Assembly (NCBI GenBank): GCA_900552015.1
Contig: URXY01000008.1
Coordinates: 1 to 44,103, forward strand
Reading direction: 5' to 3'
Length of the DNA stretch: 44,103 bases
DNA from: an uncultured Eubacteriales bacterium
GTDB lineage: Bacteria > Bacillota > Clostridia > Oscillospirales > Oscillospiraceae
Part shown: in pieces, positions 30,349 through 38,504 of the stretch
Numbering within the stretch: the first letter of the stretch is position 1
Layout: every line of letters starts with the position of its first letter
Translations under genes and position numbers: made by a program
The notes under the pieces: model-generated
What the model was told of the DNA's origin: nothing
What the model saw: only the letters and a program-made list of their open reading frames with translations
Databases searched by the model: none

Positions 30349-32982
30349 ATGAAAGAATTACCGAAAGTGTATGAGCCGCAGCAGGTCGAGGGCCGCATCT
30401 ATCAGATGTGGATGGACCACGACTGCTTCAAGGCCGAGCCCGACCCGGACAAAAAGCCGTTTTCCATCGTCATGCCGCCGCCGAACGTCACCGGCCAGCT
30501 GCACATGGGCCATGCGATGGACTCGACGCTGCAGGACATCCTGACGCGCTTTAAGCGCATGCAGGGCTACTCCGCCCTGTGGCTCCCCGGCACTGACCAC
30601 GCGGGCATCGCCACGCAGATCAAGGTCGAAGAGGAGCTGCGCACCAAGGAGGGCCTGACGCGCTACGACCTCGGCCGCGAGAAGTTTTTACAGCGCGTGT
30701 GGCAGTGGAAGGAAAAGTACGGCAACCGCATCGTCGAGCAGCAGAAGAAGATGGGCGCGAGCTGTGACTGGTCCCGCTCCCGCTTCACGATGGACGAGGG
30801 CTGCTCCAAGGCCGTGCGCGAGACGTTCTGCGAGCTCTATGATAAGGACCTGATCTACAAAGGCAGCCGCATCATCAACTGGTGCCCGCACTGCCTGACC
30901 GCGCTCTCCGACGCGGAGGTCGAGTATGTCGACAAGCCGGGCCACCTCTGGTATATCCGCTACCCGCTCTCCGACGGCAGCGGCGATATCGTCGTCGCCA
31001 CCACCCGTCCTGAGACGATGATGGGCGATACGGGCGTTGCGGTCAACCCTGAGGACGAGAAGTTCAAGCACCTGATCGGCAAGACCTGCATCCTGCCCAT
31101 TATGAACCGCGAAATTCCCATCGTGGGCGACGAATACTGCGAGATCGGCTTCGGCACGGGCGCTGTTAAGATGACCCCTGCACACGACCCCAACGACTTT
31201 GAGGTCGGCCTTCGCCACAACCTCGAGGTCATCCGCGTCATCGCCGACGACGGTACGATCAACGAAAACGGCGGCAAGTACAACGGCATGGACCGCTATG
31301 AGTGCCGCAAGGCCATCGTCAAGGATTTAGAAGAACAGGGCTACCTCATCAAGACCGAGCCCTACTCCCACAACGTCGGCACGTGCTATCGCTGCCACAA
31401 CGACGTCGAGCCCCTCATCTCCGCGCAGTGGTTCGTCAAGATGGAGCCGCTTGCCAAGGAGGCCATTCGCGTCGTCAACGACGGCACGATCAAGTTCGTG
31501 CCTGAGCGCTTCACCAAGACCTATATCAACTGGATGGAAAACGTGCATGACTGGTGCATTTCCCGCCAGCTGTGGTGGGGCCACCAGATCCCTGCGTGGT
31601 ACTGCGACGAGTGCGGCCACATCAACGTCAAGCGCGAAGACCCCACCGAGTGCGAAAAGTGCGGCTGCAAGCACCTGACGCGCGAGGAGGACGTGCTCGA
31701 TACCTGGTTCTCTTCCGCGCTCTGGCCGTTCTCCACGATGGGCTGGCCCGATACGACCTCGGCCGACCTCAACTACTGGTATCCCACGTCCGTCATGGTC
31801 ACGGGCTATGATATCATCTTCTTCTGGGTCGCGCGCATGATCTTCTCCGGCATGGAGCAGATGAAGAAGGAGCCGTTCAAGACCGTCTTCATCCACGGTC
31901 TCGTTCGCGACGACAAGGGCCGCAAGATGTCCAAGTCGCTCGGCAACGGCATCGACCCGCTGGAGATGGCTGAGAAGTACGGCGCGGACGCGCTGCGCTT
32001 CAACCTCATCACCGGCAACTCCCCGGGCAACGACATGCGCTTCTACGTCGAAAAGTGCGAGGCGATGCGCAACTTCTGCAACAAGATCTGGAACGCGAGC
32101 CGCTTCGTGATGATGAACCTGACGATCGACCACGTGGAGCTGCCCAAAAGGCTCGAGCTCGAGGACAAGTGGATACTCTCGAAGCTCAATACGCTCATCC
32201 GCGAGGTCACGGACAATATGGACGCCTTCGAGCTCGGCGTCGCGTCCGCAAAAATTTATGACTTCATCTGGGACAACTACTGCGACTGGTTCATCGAGCT
32301 GACGAAGAACCGCCTCAACAGCGACGATCAGACCACGCGCGAGAACGCACAGAACGTCCTCTGCTATGTCCTCATCGAGACGCTCAAGCTCCTGCACCCG
32401 TTCATGCCGTTCATCACCGAGGAGATATGGCAGGCACTGCCGCACGAGGGCGAGTTCCTGATGCTCTCCAAGTGGCCGGAGTACAACGAAAAGTTCAGCT
32501 TCCCCGCCGAAGAAGAGGCGATGCAGACGGTCATCGAGGCCATCACCGCCATCCGTGCCCGCCGCAACGAGATGAACGTTGCCCCGTCGAAGAAGGTGCA
32601 CTACACCGTTTCGACCGCGAACGAGGCGAGCTTTACCGCCGGTATCCCGTTCTTCACGCGCCTTGCCTCCGCAAGCGATGTGACGATCGTGCCCGCCGAC
32701 GCTGCCATCGACGCAGAGGGCAAGGTCGAGGTCGACACCCACGCCGCGCGCATCTTCATGCCGCTTGCAGAGCTGGTCGACTTTGAAAAGGAGCTTGCGC
32801 GCATCGCCAAGGAAAAGGCGAACGCCGAAAAGCAGCTCGTCGGCATCGAGAGCAAGCTCAGCAATGAGAAGTTCCTCGCTAAAGCACCAGAAGCCGTCGT
32901 GAACGGCGCGCGCGCCGATGCAGAGAAGCTCAAAGCTCTCATTGAAAAGCTCGATGCTTCCGCTGCGGCGATGAAAAAATAA
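30349..32982 (+). CDS. valS: valyl-tRNA synthetase
   Basis: 877 aa, normal length. It is a class I synthetase that charges tRNA-Val and edits threonine. PPPNVTGQLHMGHAMD is the HIGH region, ATTRPETMMGDTGVAV the editing domain, ISRQLWWGHQIPAWYC the ISRQ motif, GRKMSKSLGNGIDPLEM the KMSKS loop. The C-terminal coiled-coil arm (LAELVDFEKELARIAKEKAN...) is the tRNA-binding arm. The start at 30349 follows AGGAGTAAACC; an earlier in-frame Met is inside the YcxB-like gene and is rejected. Confidence 0.98.
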   Translation: MKELPKVYEPQQVEGRIYQMWMDHDCFKAEPDPDKKPFSIVMPPPNVTGQLHMGHAMDSTLQDILTRFKRMQGYSALWLPGTDHAGIATQIKVEEELRTKEGLTRYDLGREKFLQRVWQWKEKYGNRIVEQQKKMGASCDWSRSRFTMDEGCSKAVRETFCELYDKDLIYKGSRIINWCPHCLTALSDAEVEYVDKPGHLWYIRYPLSDGSGDIVVATTRPETMMGDTGVAVNPEDEKFKHLIGKTCILPIMNREIPIVGDEYCEIGFGTGAVKMTPAHDPNDFEVGLRHNLEVIRVIADDGTINENGGKYNGMDRYECRKAIVKDLEEQGYLIKTEPYSHNVGTCYRCHNDVEPLISAQWFVKMEPLAKEAIRVVNDGTIKFVPERFTKTYINWMENVHDWCISRQLWWGHQIPAWYCDECGHINVKREDPTECEKCGCKHLTREEDVLDTWFSSALWPFSTMGWPDTTSADLNYWYPTSVMVTGYDIIFFWVARMIFSGMEQMKKEPFKTVFIHGLVRDDKGRKMSKSLGNGIDPLEMAEKYGADALRFNLITGNSPGNDMRFYVEKCEAMRNFCNKIWNASRFVMMNLTIDHVELPKRLELEDKWILSKLNTLIREVTDNMDAFELGVASAKIYDFIWDNYCDWFIELTKNRLNSDDQTTRENAQNVLCYVLIETLKLLHPFMPFITEEIWQALPHEGEFLMLSKWPEYNEKFSFPAEEEAMQTVIEAITAIRARRNEMNVAPSKKVHYTVSTANEASFTAGIPFFTRLASASDVTIVPADAAIDAEGKVEVDTHAARIFMPLAELVDFEKELARIAKEKANAEKQLVGIESKLSNEKFLAKAPEAVVNGARADAEKLKALIEKLDASAAAMKK

Positions 32983-33011
32983 TTACTTTCCTTTAGGAAA
33001 CGGATTTGGTT

Positions 33012-33099
33012 CCCTGCGCCGCGCAGGGGAGCGATCAAGGGGGCCATTCTCTCACGTGAGAGAATGGCCTCCTTGATTCGTGCAGCGCCTGCGGCGCTG
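33012..33099. repeat. three-hairpin palindromic repeat between convergent genes
   Basis: The middle hairpin is a near-perfect 42-base palindrome (33035-33076; arms of 21 with one mismatch) of the form AAGGGGGCC...GGCCTCCTT. It is flanked by CCCTGCGC / GCGCAGGG (33012-33028) and GCAGCGCC / GGCGCTGC (33081-33099). It serves as a terminator between valS and the converging FtsW-like gene and resembles the element at 26790-27097. Confidence 0.65.
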
Positions 33100-33125
33100 C
33101 TATCTTTCCGCGTTAATCGCGGATT

Positions 33126-34523
33126 TTACGCCTTTTCCCATGAAAAGCTTACGTGTAAGCGCCGTCTGGGCCGTACCTGTGCGGCAGAAATATCCTTATC
33201 GCGCACGACGCTGCCAACGCGCAGTGTGGAGAGCAGGAATCCGAGCTGCGTCATGTTGACCAGCAGCGTCCTGAGACCGAAGGTGAACAGCGGGAAGGCA
33301 GCCCCGCCCCCGAGCGGAAGCAGCGTGAGGTCAGAGAGAAGGTAGGCGAGCGCCTGCGCGCTGAACGACAGAAGAACTGCGTAGGAAACGAGGCGGGCAA
33401 GCATACTCTCCTGCCTGCGGCAGCGACGGAAGGCGAGAACGAGCAGCGCCGTCAGCAGCGAGATGAGCGCGATGAGCGCCAGCCAGCCGCAGCGGTGGAC
33501 GAGCAGTGTCAGCGCGTGCTCCTGCAAGTCGACCATGCCGAAGCCCTCCCAGCGGGCAAGGTGCTGTGCGCTGTACGGCCCCACGCCGCCCGGACCGATA
33601 AATTTGGCATTTTGCAGCAGTTCGCGCAGGACAACGGTTCGATAGCCGTGTCCGTCAATGTAGGAGTGAGGATCAAGCACAATGGCGAGCTGACGCCCAA
33701 ACCAGCTTGCACCAAGAATGAGAACCGACGCCGTGCAGGCAGCAAGCGGCAGGGCAGTGAGCAGCGTTTCCCGCTTTGTGCCAAGACCAAACCAACCGCT
33801 GCGGGCGCAGAAAATGAGCAGTGCGCCGTTGCAGAGAAACAGGAAGCTCAGATCAGTAAGGCTTGGGATCTGTAAGCAGAACAAAAGCTGTATTGCAAGG
33901 GTGGTGAGGGCGGCGAAAATGCCCAGGCCGCGCCGCCCGCGCAGCGCGTAGAGCAGCACAGCGAACATCAGCGGGAGCAACGGCGGCAGACCGCGCAGGA
34001 GGATATGTGTCGAAACATAGGTGTAGCGGAAGAGCCAGAACCCACCGAGAGGCAGCAGGCTGAGCGGCACGAGCGTGGCGTGGAACACGAACACGAGCGG
34101 CAGAGCAAAGCGCCCGAGCAGCGTAAAATCAAGAAAATACGCCGCGAGCAGAGTTGCCGTACCGAGCAGCAGCGCCACGCTCTGGTGTACAGCAAAATAG
34201 GACAATTCGTAATCACGAATGCTTACGAGCGTGGTGAACGCAAGCCCTGCAAGCGCGATGAGTGCCGTGAGCGCGAAAAGAAGCTTTGGCGTTTTCGGAC
34301 GGTGAACACGGTCGAGTGCCGTGCCGATCTCATAGGGATCACCTGTCAGATGCAGCGATTCCGTCGTTGCGGCGGCCTCATCCATGCCGCCCGCCATCAG
34401 CGCGTCGCGCTGGTCGCAGAGGTGGGTCAAAAGCTCGTCCTCGACGAGCGGCCGCGCCTTTTTCCACCGAAGCTGCTCAGCCGCGGTGCGGGCAAATTGC
34501 GTGAAGGTCTCAGGCAGAGCCAA
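33126..34523 (-). CDS. HAAS domain plus FtsW/RodA/SpoVE-like membrane protein
   Basis: 465 aa. Residues about 1-75 are cytoplasmic with DELLTHLCDQRDALMAGGMDEAAATTESLHLTGDPYEIG, the HAAS/DUF1700-type pattern seen with PadR regulators. About ten membrane helices follow. The C-terminal part has FIGPGGVGPYS and an ending (GGGAAFPLFTFG, LLVNMTQLGFLLST) that matches the SEDS family end, although the catalytic Asp in the usual loop cannot be assigned. It may be an unusual SEDS-like enzyme or a sensor. The gene overlaps padR by 14 bases. Confidence 0.75.
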   Translation of the reverse strand: MALPETFTQFARTAAEQLRWKKARPLVEDELLTHLCDQRDALMAGGMDEAAATTESLHLTGDPYEIGTALDRVHRPKTPKLLFALTALIALAGLAFTTLVSIRDYELSYFAVHQSVALLLGTATLLAAYFLDFTLLGRFALPLVFVFHATLVPLSLLPLGGFWLFRYTYVSTHILLRGLPPLLPLMFAVLLYALRGRRGLGIFAALTTLAIQLLFCLQIPSLTDLSFLFLCNGALLIFCARSGWFGLGTKRETLLTALPLAACTASVLILGASWFGRQLAIVLDPHSYIDGHGYRTVVLRELLQNAKFIGPGGVGPYSAQHLARWEGFGMVDLQEHALTLLVHRCGWLALIALISLLTALLVLAFRRCRRQESMLARLVSYAVLLSFSAQALAYLLSDLTLLPLGGGAAFPLFTFGLRTLLVNMTQLGFLLSTLRVGSVVRDKDISAAQVRPRRRLHVSFSWEKA

Positions 34524-34857
34524 GGCAGGCGCCCCCTTTCAGCACGCGGTCGACTGCGGTAGTGAATGTTGTCCATTCGGTCTCTTTTTCGCGCAGCAGA
34601 TTCAGTCCTTTGCGCTCCAAATGGTAGTAGCGGCGAGGGCGCGCCGCGCCCTCATCTTTTTCATAGGAGCGGATGAGCTCCTTTTCCTCAAGTGAGTGCA
34701 GCAGGGGATAGAGCGTGCCGGTCTTGAGCGCGAACGCGCGCTCGGAACGGCGGGCAAGCTCTTCGATCATCTGATATCCGTACATGTCCTGCCCGTCGAG
34801 CAGCTTGAGCACGAGCATCGTCGTGCTGCCCGCGAGCAGACTTTTGTCGACTGTCAT
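34510..34857 (-). CDS. PadR family transcriptional regulator
   Basis: 115 aa, start 34857 with AAGGAGG upstream. It is a winged helix: SLLAGSTTMLVLKLLDGQDMYGYQMIEELARRS, FALKTGTLYPLLHSLEEKELIRSY and PRRYYHLERKGLNLL are all PadR hallmarks, and a short C-terminal helix follows for dimerisation. Two ATGT-N-ACAT dyads sit in front of the gene, so it probably represses itself and the HAAS/FtsW-like gene. The inducer is unknown. Confidence 0.94.
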   Translation of the reverse strand: MTVDKSLLAGSTTMLVLKLLDGQDMYGYQMIEELARRSERAFALKTGTLYPLLHSLEEKELIRSYEKDEGAARPRRYYHLERKGLNLLREKETEWTTFTTAVDRVLKGGACLGSA

Positions 34858-34873
34858 CCATAAACCTCCTTAT

Positions 34874-34933
34874 ATGTAGATTACCTACATAGTAGATTAT
34901 CTACATAATAGCGGGCACGCGGAGACTTGTCAA
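34874..34933 (-). promoter_or_regulatory. padR promoter with two tandem PadR-type operators
   Basis: Minus strand: TTGACA (34933-34928), a 17-base spacer and TATTAT (34910-34905). Directly downstream lie two dyads with 2-fold symmetry, GTAGATTATCTAC (34892-34904) and ATGTAGATTACCTACAT (34874-34890). The ATGT/ACAT ends are typical of PadR operators, so autorepression is strongly suggested. Confidence 0.82.
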
Positions 34934-34948
34934 GCGGGAAAACGGATA

Positions 34949-34977
34949 TTGCAAAAAAAGAGCGATTTTGCTATGCT
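34949..34977 (+). promoter_or_regulatory. candidate sigma-A promoter of the aldo/keto reductase
   Basis: TTGCAA, a 17-base spacer and TATGCT. It is divergent from the padR promoter but lies outside the operators. Confidence 0.5.
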
Positions 34978-35008
34978 TGTGGTATCCAAGATAGGAGGAA
35001 GAATTTCC

Positions 35009-36037
35009 ATGAACAAGATCACGCTTGGCAAGACGAATCTTGTCATCGAGAAAAACGGATTTGGCTGCCTGCCGATCCAGCGCATCAGAGAGCAGGATGC
35101 GGTCGACCTGCTGCACAAGGCGTATGACGGCGGCATCAACTTTTTCGACACGGCGCGCGCGTATTCCGACAGCGAGCAGAAGGTCGGCGCGGCGTTCTCG
35201 TCGATGCGCGACAAGATCGTGCTGGCGACGAAGACCGGCGCGCAGACGGCGGAGGGCTTCCGGAAGGATCTGGAGACCAGCCTCCGCACGCTGAAGACCG
35301 ACTACATCGACATCTACCAGTTCCACAATCCTGCTTTTTGCCCAAAGCCGGGCGGGGAGGACGGCCTGTACGACGCGGCGCTCGAGGCGAAAAAGCAGGG
35401 CAAAATTCGCCACATTTCGATCACGAACCACCGCCTCGCCGTGGCGCACGAGGCCATCGACTCGGGCCTCTACGAGACCTTGCAGTTTCCGTTCAGCTAC
35501 CTCGCGGGCGAGCAGGAGATGGAGCTCGTCAGAAAGTGCCGCGAAACAAACATGGGCTTTATCGCCATGAAGGGCATGGCGGGCGGCCTCATCCGCGACG
35601 GCTTCACGGCGGCGGCGTGGATGGCGCAGCAGGTGGGCGTCGTGCCCATCTGGGGCGTGCAGCGCGAGAGCGAGCTCGATGAGTTTTTGCAGTGCATCCG
35701 TGAGGGCGTCGAGCTGACGGACGAGCGCAAAGCGACTATCGAGCGCGACCGCAAGGAACTCTGCGGCGAATTCTGCCGCGGCTGCGGCTACTGCATGCCG
35801 TGCCCCGCGGGCATCGAAATCAACCAGTGTGCGCGCATGTCGCTCATGCTGCGCCGCGCCCCTGCAGCGGCGTGGCTCACCGAGGAATGGCAGCAGAAGA
35901 TGCACCAGATCGAAAACTGCCGCCACTGCGGCCACTGCATGTCGAAGTGCCCCTACGGCCTGAACACGCCCGAGCTTTTGCAGGCAAACTACAAGGACTA
36001 CTGGGAAGTGCTCGCGGCCAGCAAGGCGGAGAAATGA
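35009..36037 (+). CDS. aldo/keto reductase with two [4Fe-4S] ferredoxin-type motifs
   Basis: 342 aa; start 35009 has AGGAGG 9 bases upstream. Residues 1-240 form the aldo/keto reductase barrel: GGINFFDTARAYSDSE with Asp/Tyr, VLATKTGA with the catalytic Lys, YIDIYQFHNP with the His. The C-terminal part has CRGCGYCMPCPAGI and CRHCGHCMSKCPYGL, two ferredoxin-type Cys clusters. This fused type is common in anaerobic Clostridia. The substrate is unknown. It overlaps the GNAT gene by 4 bases. Confidence 0.93.
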   Translation: MNKITLGKTNLVIEKNGFGCLPIQRIREQDAVDLLHKAYDGGINFFDTARAYSDSEQKVGAAFSSMRDKIVLATKTGAQTAEGFRKDLETSLRTLKTDYIDIYQFHNPAFCPKPGGEDGLYDAALEAKKQGKIRHISITNHRLAVAHEAIDSGLYETLQFPFSYLAGEQEMELVRKCRETNMGFIAMKGMAGGLIRDGFTAAAWMAQQVGVVPIWGVQRESELDEFLQCIREGVELTDERKATIERDRKELCGEFCRGCGYCMPCPAGIEINQCARMSLMLRRAPAAAWLTEEWQQKMHQIENCRHCGHCMSKCPYGLNTPELLQANYKDYWEVLAASKAEK

Positions 36038-36531
36038 AGCTGGATTTTTCACAAAAATACGCCGTCCGGCCGCTGACGGCGGGGGATGTAGACAAGATTT
36101 TAGCGCTCTGCGCGGAGAACGAGCAGTTCTACCGCCACCATCCGCCGCTTGCGACGAGGGAGAGCGTTTTGGAGGACATGACGGCGCTGCCGCCGGGGAA
36201 ATGCGCGGCGGACAAGCATTATCTCGGTTTTTTCGACAGAGAAACGCTCGTCGCCGTGCTGGACCTGATCGAGCGCTATCCGAAAAATGACACCGCCTAC
36301 ATCGGCTTCTTTATGACAAAAAAGGAGCGGCAGGGCTACGGCCTCGGTTCGACATTCATCGGCGAGCTGATGGACGAACTGCGGAGAGAGAGGTTCCGCA
36401 AGGTGCGCCTTGCGGTCGACAGGGGCAATCCGCAGAGTAAAGCGTTCTGGGAAAAGAACGGCTTTGCGCTGATGGGCGAGGAATTCCCGCACGGCGATTC
36501 GGCGTATCTGCCGATGGAACGCGCGCTGTAA
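36034..36531 (+). CDS. GNAT family N-acetyltransferase
   Basis: 165 aa, the ATG overlaps the reductase stop (ATGA). YAVRPLTAGDVDKILALC at the start, YIGFFMTKKERQGYGLGSTFIGELMDEL (acetyl-CoA binding, Q/R-x-x-G-x-G/L) and AFWEKNGFALMGEEFP (the conserved C-terminal motif) define the family. The substrate is unknown. Co-translation with the reductase suggests a joint role. Confidence 0.9.
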   Translation: MKLDFSQKYAVRPLTAGDVDKILALCAENEQFYRHHPPLATRESVLEDMTALPPGKCAADKHYLGFFDRETLVAVLDLIERYPKNDTAYIGFFMTKKERQGYGLGSTFIGELMDELRRERFRKVRLAVDRGNPQSKAFWEKNGFALMGEEFPHGDSAYLPMERAL

Positions 36532-36540
36532 AAGTAAAGA

Positions 36541-36583
36541 AAGCACCGCTGTGCAGAGGGTATCTGCACAGCGGTGCTTTTCA
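36541..36583. terminator. bidirectional terminator
   Basis: A 17-bp stem AAGCACCGCTGTGCAGA / TCTGCACAGCGGTGCTT with a 5-base loop; T-rich on the plus strand and, on the minus strand, CTTTACTTTT. It separates the GNAT gene from the Nudix gene. Confidence 0.9.
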
Positions 36584-36593
36584 TTGTTAGCGA

Positions 36594-37055
36594 CTATTTC
36601 AATTCGTAAGTCCAATCTTCACCGTTCTGGCGGTAGAACAGCTCGCTGAGATCATCTTCTTCAAACACGCGGAGAAGGTCGAGCATGTCGGAAGATGCAA
36701 GATCGAGCGAGGGGAGACCGGAGAGCTCCGCCCACCAGACCTCGCCCTCGTCGGAAGAGCGCAGCGTTCCGGTGAACTGCTCCGCGCGATAGAGCAGCAC
36801 GACATGACGCACGCCGTCTTCGCATTAGTCCTTGATCCCGCACAGGCGCGGAGAGGAGATCGTCAGACCTGTCTCCTCCTGAACCTCACGAATGACGGCA
36901 TCTGTAAAGGATTCACCCTTTTTAACATGACCGCCCGGAAAAGCAACGCCTGGCCAGTTGGGATATGTGCGGTCCTGCACCAAAACCTTGCTGCCGCGGC
37001 GGAGCACGCACATATTCATCAGTTCGACGGGCTCAGAGCGTTTCATGTACAACAC
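36594..37055 (-). pseudogene. Nudix hydrolase (MutT-like), interrupted by an in-frame stop
   Basis: In one uninterrupted frame of 154 codons, MKRSEPVELMNMCVLRRGSK runs to GIKD, then TAA (36827-36825), then CEDGVRHVVLLYRAEQFTGT to the end. The Nudix box GGHVKKGESF...REVQEETGLT is perfect. The reading continues in the same frame after the stop, so this is one nonsense codon rather than a frameshift. A single-base change could have produced it from a sense codon, but the ancestral residue is not certain. The N-terminal half alone keeps the Nudix box but lacks the last strands of the fold. A read error is possible. Confidence 0.8.
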
Positions 37056-37092
37056 GTCCTTTTGGGTTTGAAAACTTGCTTGCTATCCATGA

Positions 37093-37572
37093 CTACTGCG
37101 CGCCGTGAGGAACCTTTGCCTTGGCGCTGAGCTTGTCGGCGCGAACGGCAAAGACCTCGACTGTGCGGGCTTGCTGCTCGGTGAATTGATCTTCACGACC
37201 CGCCATGTGTCGCATGAGGGATGTCAGCGCGGTGAGCTTTTCCTCGCCGTCTAAAAATTCGACATGGCCGACGCCGGTGACGGAGGCGAAGTAGTATCCG
37301 CACTGGCAGGCGGCGTCGTGTACATCAAGCGCGCCGCGGCAGTCCATTTCAAAGGCGACGGTCGGGTGTTTGCGCAGAATGTCGAGCTTACGGCCTTCGC
37401 GGGCGCTGTGGCAGAAGAACGAGAACGCACCATCTTCGTAAGTATAGCCGAAATTCAGCGGCAAAAGGTATGGTTCACCATCGTCGAGCATGGCAAGATG
37501 GATCACTTTACAATCGTTGATAATGGAGATGATCTCGTTCAAATCGGTGATCTCGCGGTCGCTTCTTCGCAT
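37093..37572 (-). CDS. NimA/pyridoxamine 5'-phosphate oxidase-like flavin-binding protein
   Basis: 159 aa; the start at 37572 has GGAGGG upstream and the earlier in-frame Met is rejected. MRRSDREITDLNEIISIINDC, VIHLAMLDDGEPYLLPLNFGYT and AFSFFCHSAREGRKLDILRKHP are the typical N-terminal half of the split-barrel family. VHDAACQCGYYFASVTGVGHVEFLD is the middle strand block, and the C-terminal part includes MRHMAGREDQFTEQQ. Members bind FMN or heme and some confer nitroimidazole resistance; the exact role is unknown. Confidence 0.85.
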   Translation of the reverse strand: MRRSDREITDLNEIISIINDCKVIHLAMLDDGEPYLLPLNFGYTYEDGAFSFFCHSAREGRKLDILRKHPTVAFEMDCRGALDVHDAACQCGYYFASVTGVGHVEFLDGEEKLTALTSLMRHMAGREDQFTEQQARTVEVFAVRADKLSAKAKVPHGAQ

Positions 37573-37596
37573 GGGCAGCCCTCCCTCTTTTTTCTC

Positions 37597-37625
37597 ATTA
37601 TACAGGGTAGAGCAGGAGAAAGCAA
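37597..37625 (-). promoter_or_regulatory. sigma-A promoter of the NimA-like gene
   Basis: TTGCTT (37625-37620), a 17-base spacer and TATAAT (37602-37597). Confidence 0.75.
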
Positions 37626-37738
37626 GCGGTGGAAATAAAGATGGGTCGCCGACAGAGCACGACAAAAAATCACGCGCGGACAGGCTATACTTAAAGGCGG
37701 GCACCTAACAGGATATCAAAAGAGAAGGAGGGAAAAGC

Positions 37739-38077
37739 ATGGACGTCATTTCCAAAGACGCGGGCCGGGAGCTGACGCTCACGCTGCGCGGCGAGCTCGA
37801 TCACCACGGGGCGAAGGACGTGATGCAGCGTATGGAGCTGGCGCTGGACGCTGCGCTGCCCATTAAGCTGACGCTGGATTTCTCGGGCGTGAGCTTTATG
37901 GATTCGTCGGGTATCGCTGTCGTGATGCGCGCGCAAAAGCGAATGCGGGCGCTCGGCGGCGGCGCAGTGCTGCGGCGTGTGCCGCCGCAGGCGAAGCGCG
38001 TGTTCGATGCGGCAGGCATTTTCCGCATCATTCCGCTTGAGGAAGGAGAAAAGAGTGATGAAGGTAAAACCGAATAA
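37739..38077 (+). CDS. spoIIAA: anti-sigma F factor antagonist SpoIIAA
   Basis: 112 aa, STAS fold. GGAGGGAAAAGC precedes the ATG. It binds and disarms SpoIIAB to release sigma-F in the forespore. TLDFSGVSFMDSSGIAVVM holds the Ser phosphorylated by SpoIIAB (Ser57 of DSSG by analogy). GELDHHGAKDVMQRME is the N-terminal STAS signature. It overlaps spoIIAB by 20 bases. Confidence 0.95.
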   Translation: MDVISKDAGRELTLTLRGELDHHGAKDVMQRMELALDAALPIKLTLDFSGVSFMDSSGIAVVMRAQKRMRALGGGAVLRRVPPQAKRVFDAAGIFRIIPLEEGEKSDEGKTE

Positions 38078-38504
38078 CTACATAGCTATCGAGTTTCCGA
38101 GCCGCAGTGTCAATGAGGGGCTGGCGCGCGCCGCGGTCGCGGCGTTTGCCGCGCAGCTCGACCCGACGCTCGACGAGCTCGGCGATATCAAGACCGCCGT
38201 GAGCGAGGCGGTGACGAACGCCATCGTCCACGCCTACCCGGACGAGATCGGCAAGATCGCGCTGCGTGCGAGCATTTTCGACGGAAATGTGATTGAGATC
38301 ACCGTGCGTGACTGGGGCTGCGGCATTGCGGACATCGAAAAGGCGCGCGAGCCGCTCTACACGACCGGCGGCGAGGAGCGCAGCGGCATGGGCTTTACGA
38401 TCATGGAGAGCTTTATGGACGCGCTTACGGTTCGCTCGAGAAACGGCAAGGGGACGGTCGTGACGATGAAGCGCAGGATCGCGCTGCGCACGGCGCGGCG
38501 ATGA
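38058..38504 (+). CDS. spoIIAB: anti-sigma F factor SpoIIAB (serine kinase)
   Basis: 148 aa. It binds sigma-F and phosphorylates SpoIIAA. It has a GHKL fold: ELGDIKTAVSEAVTNAIVHAYP is the N-box, VRDWGCGI the G1 motif, YTTGGEERSGMGFTIMESFMD the G2 motif. GAAGGAGAAAAGAG precedes it. A GTG one codon earlier is an alternative start. It overlaps the sigF start by 4 bases. Confidence 0.96.
   Translation: MKVKPNNYIAIEFPSRSVNEGLARAAVAAFAAQLDPTLDELGDIKTAVSEAVTNAIVHAYPDEIGKIALRASIFDGNVIEITVRDWGCGIADIEKAREPLYTTGGEERSGMGFTIMESFMDALTVRSRNGKGTVVTMKRRIALRTARR

Noticed and set aside
31327..32742. A long minus-strand open frame across valS
   Set aside because: Antisense shadow of valS with no domain and no ribosome binding site.
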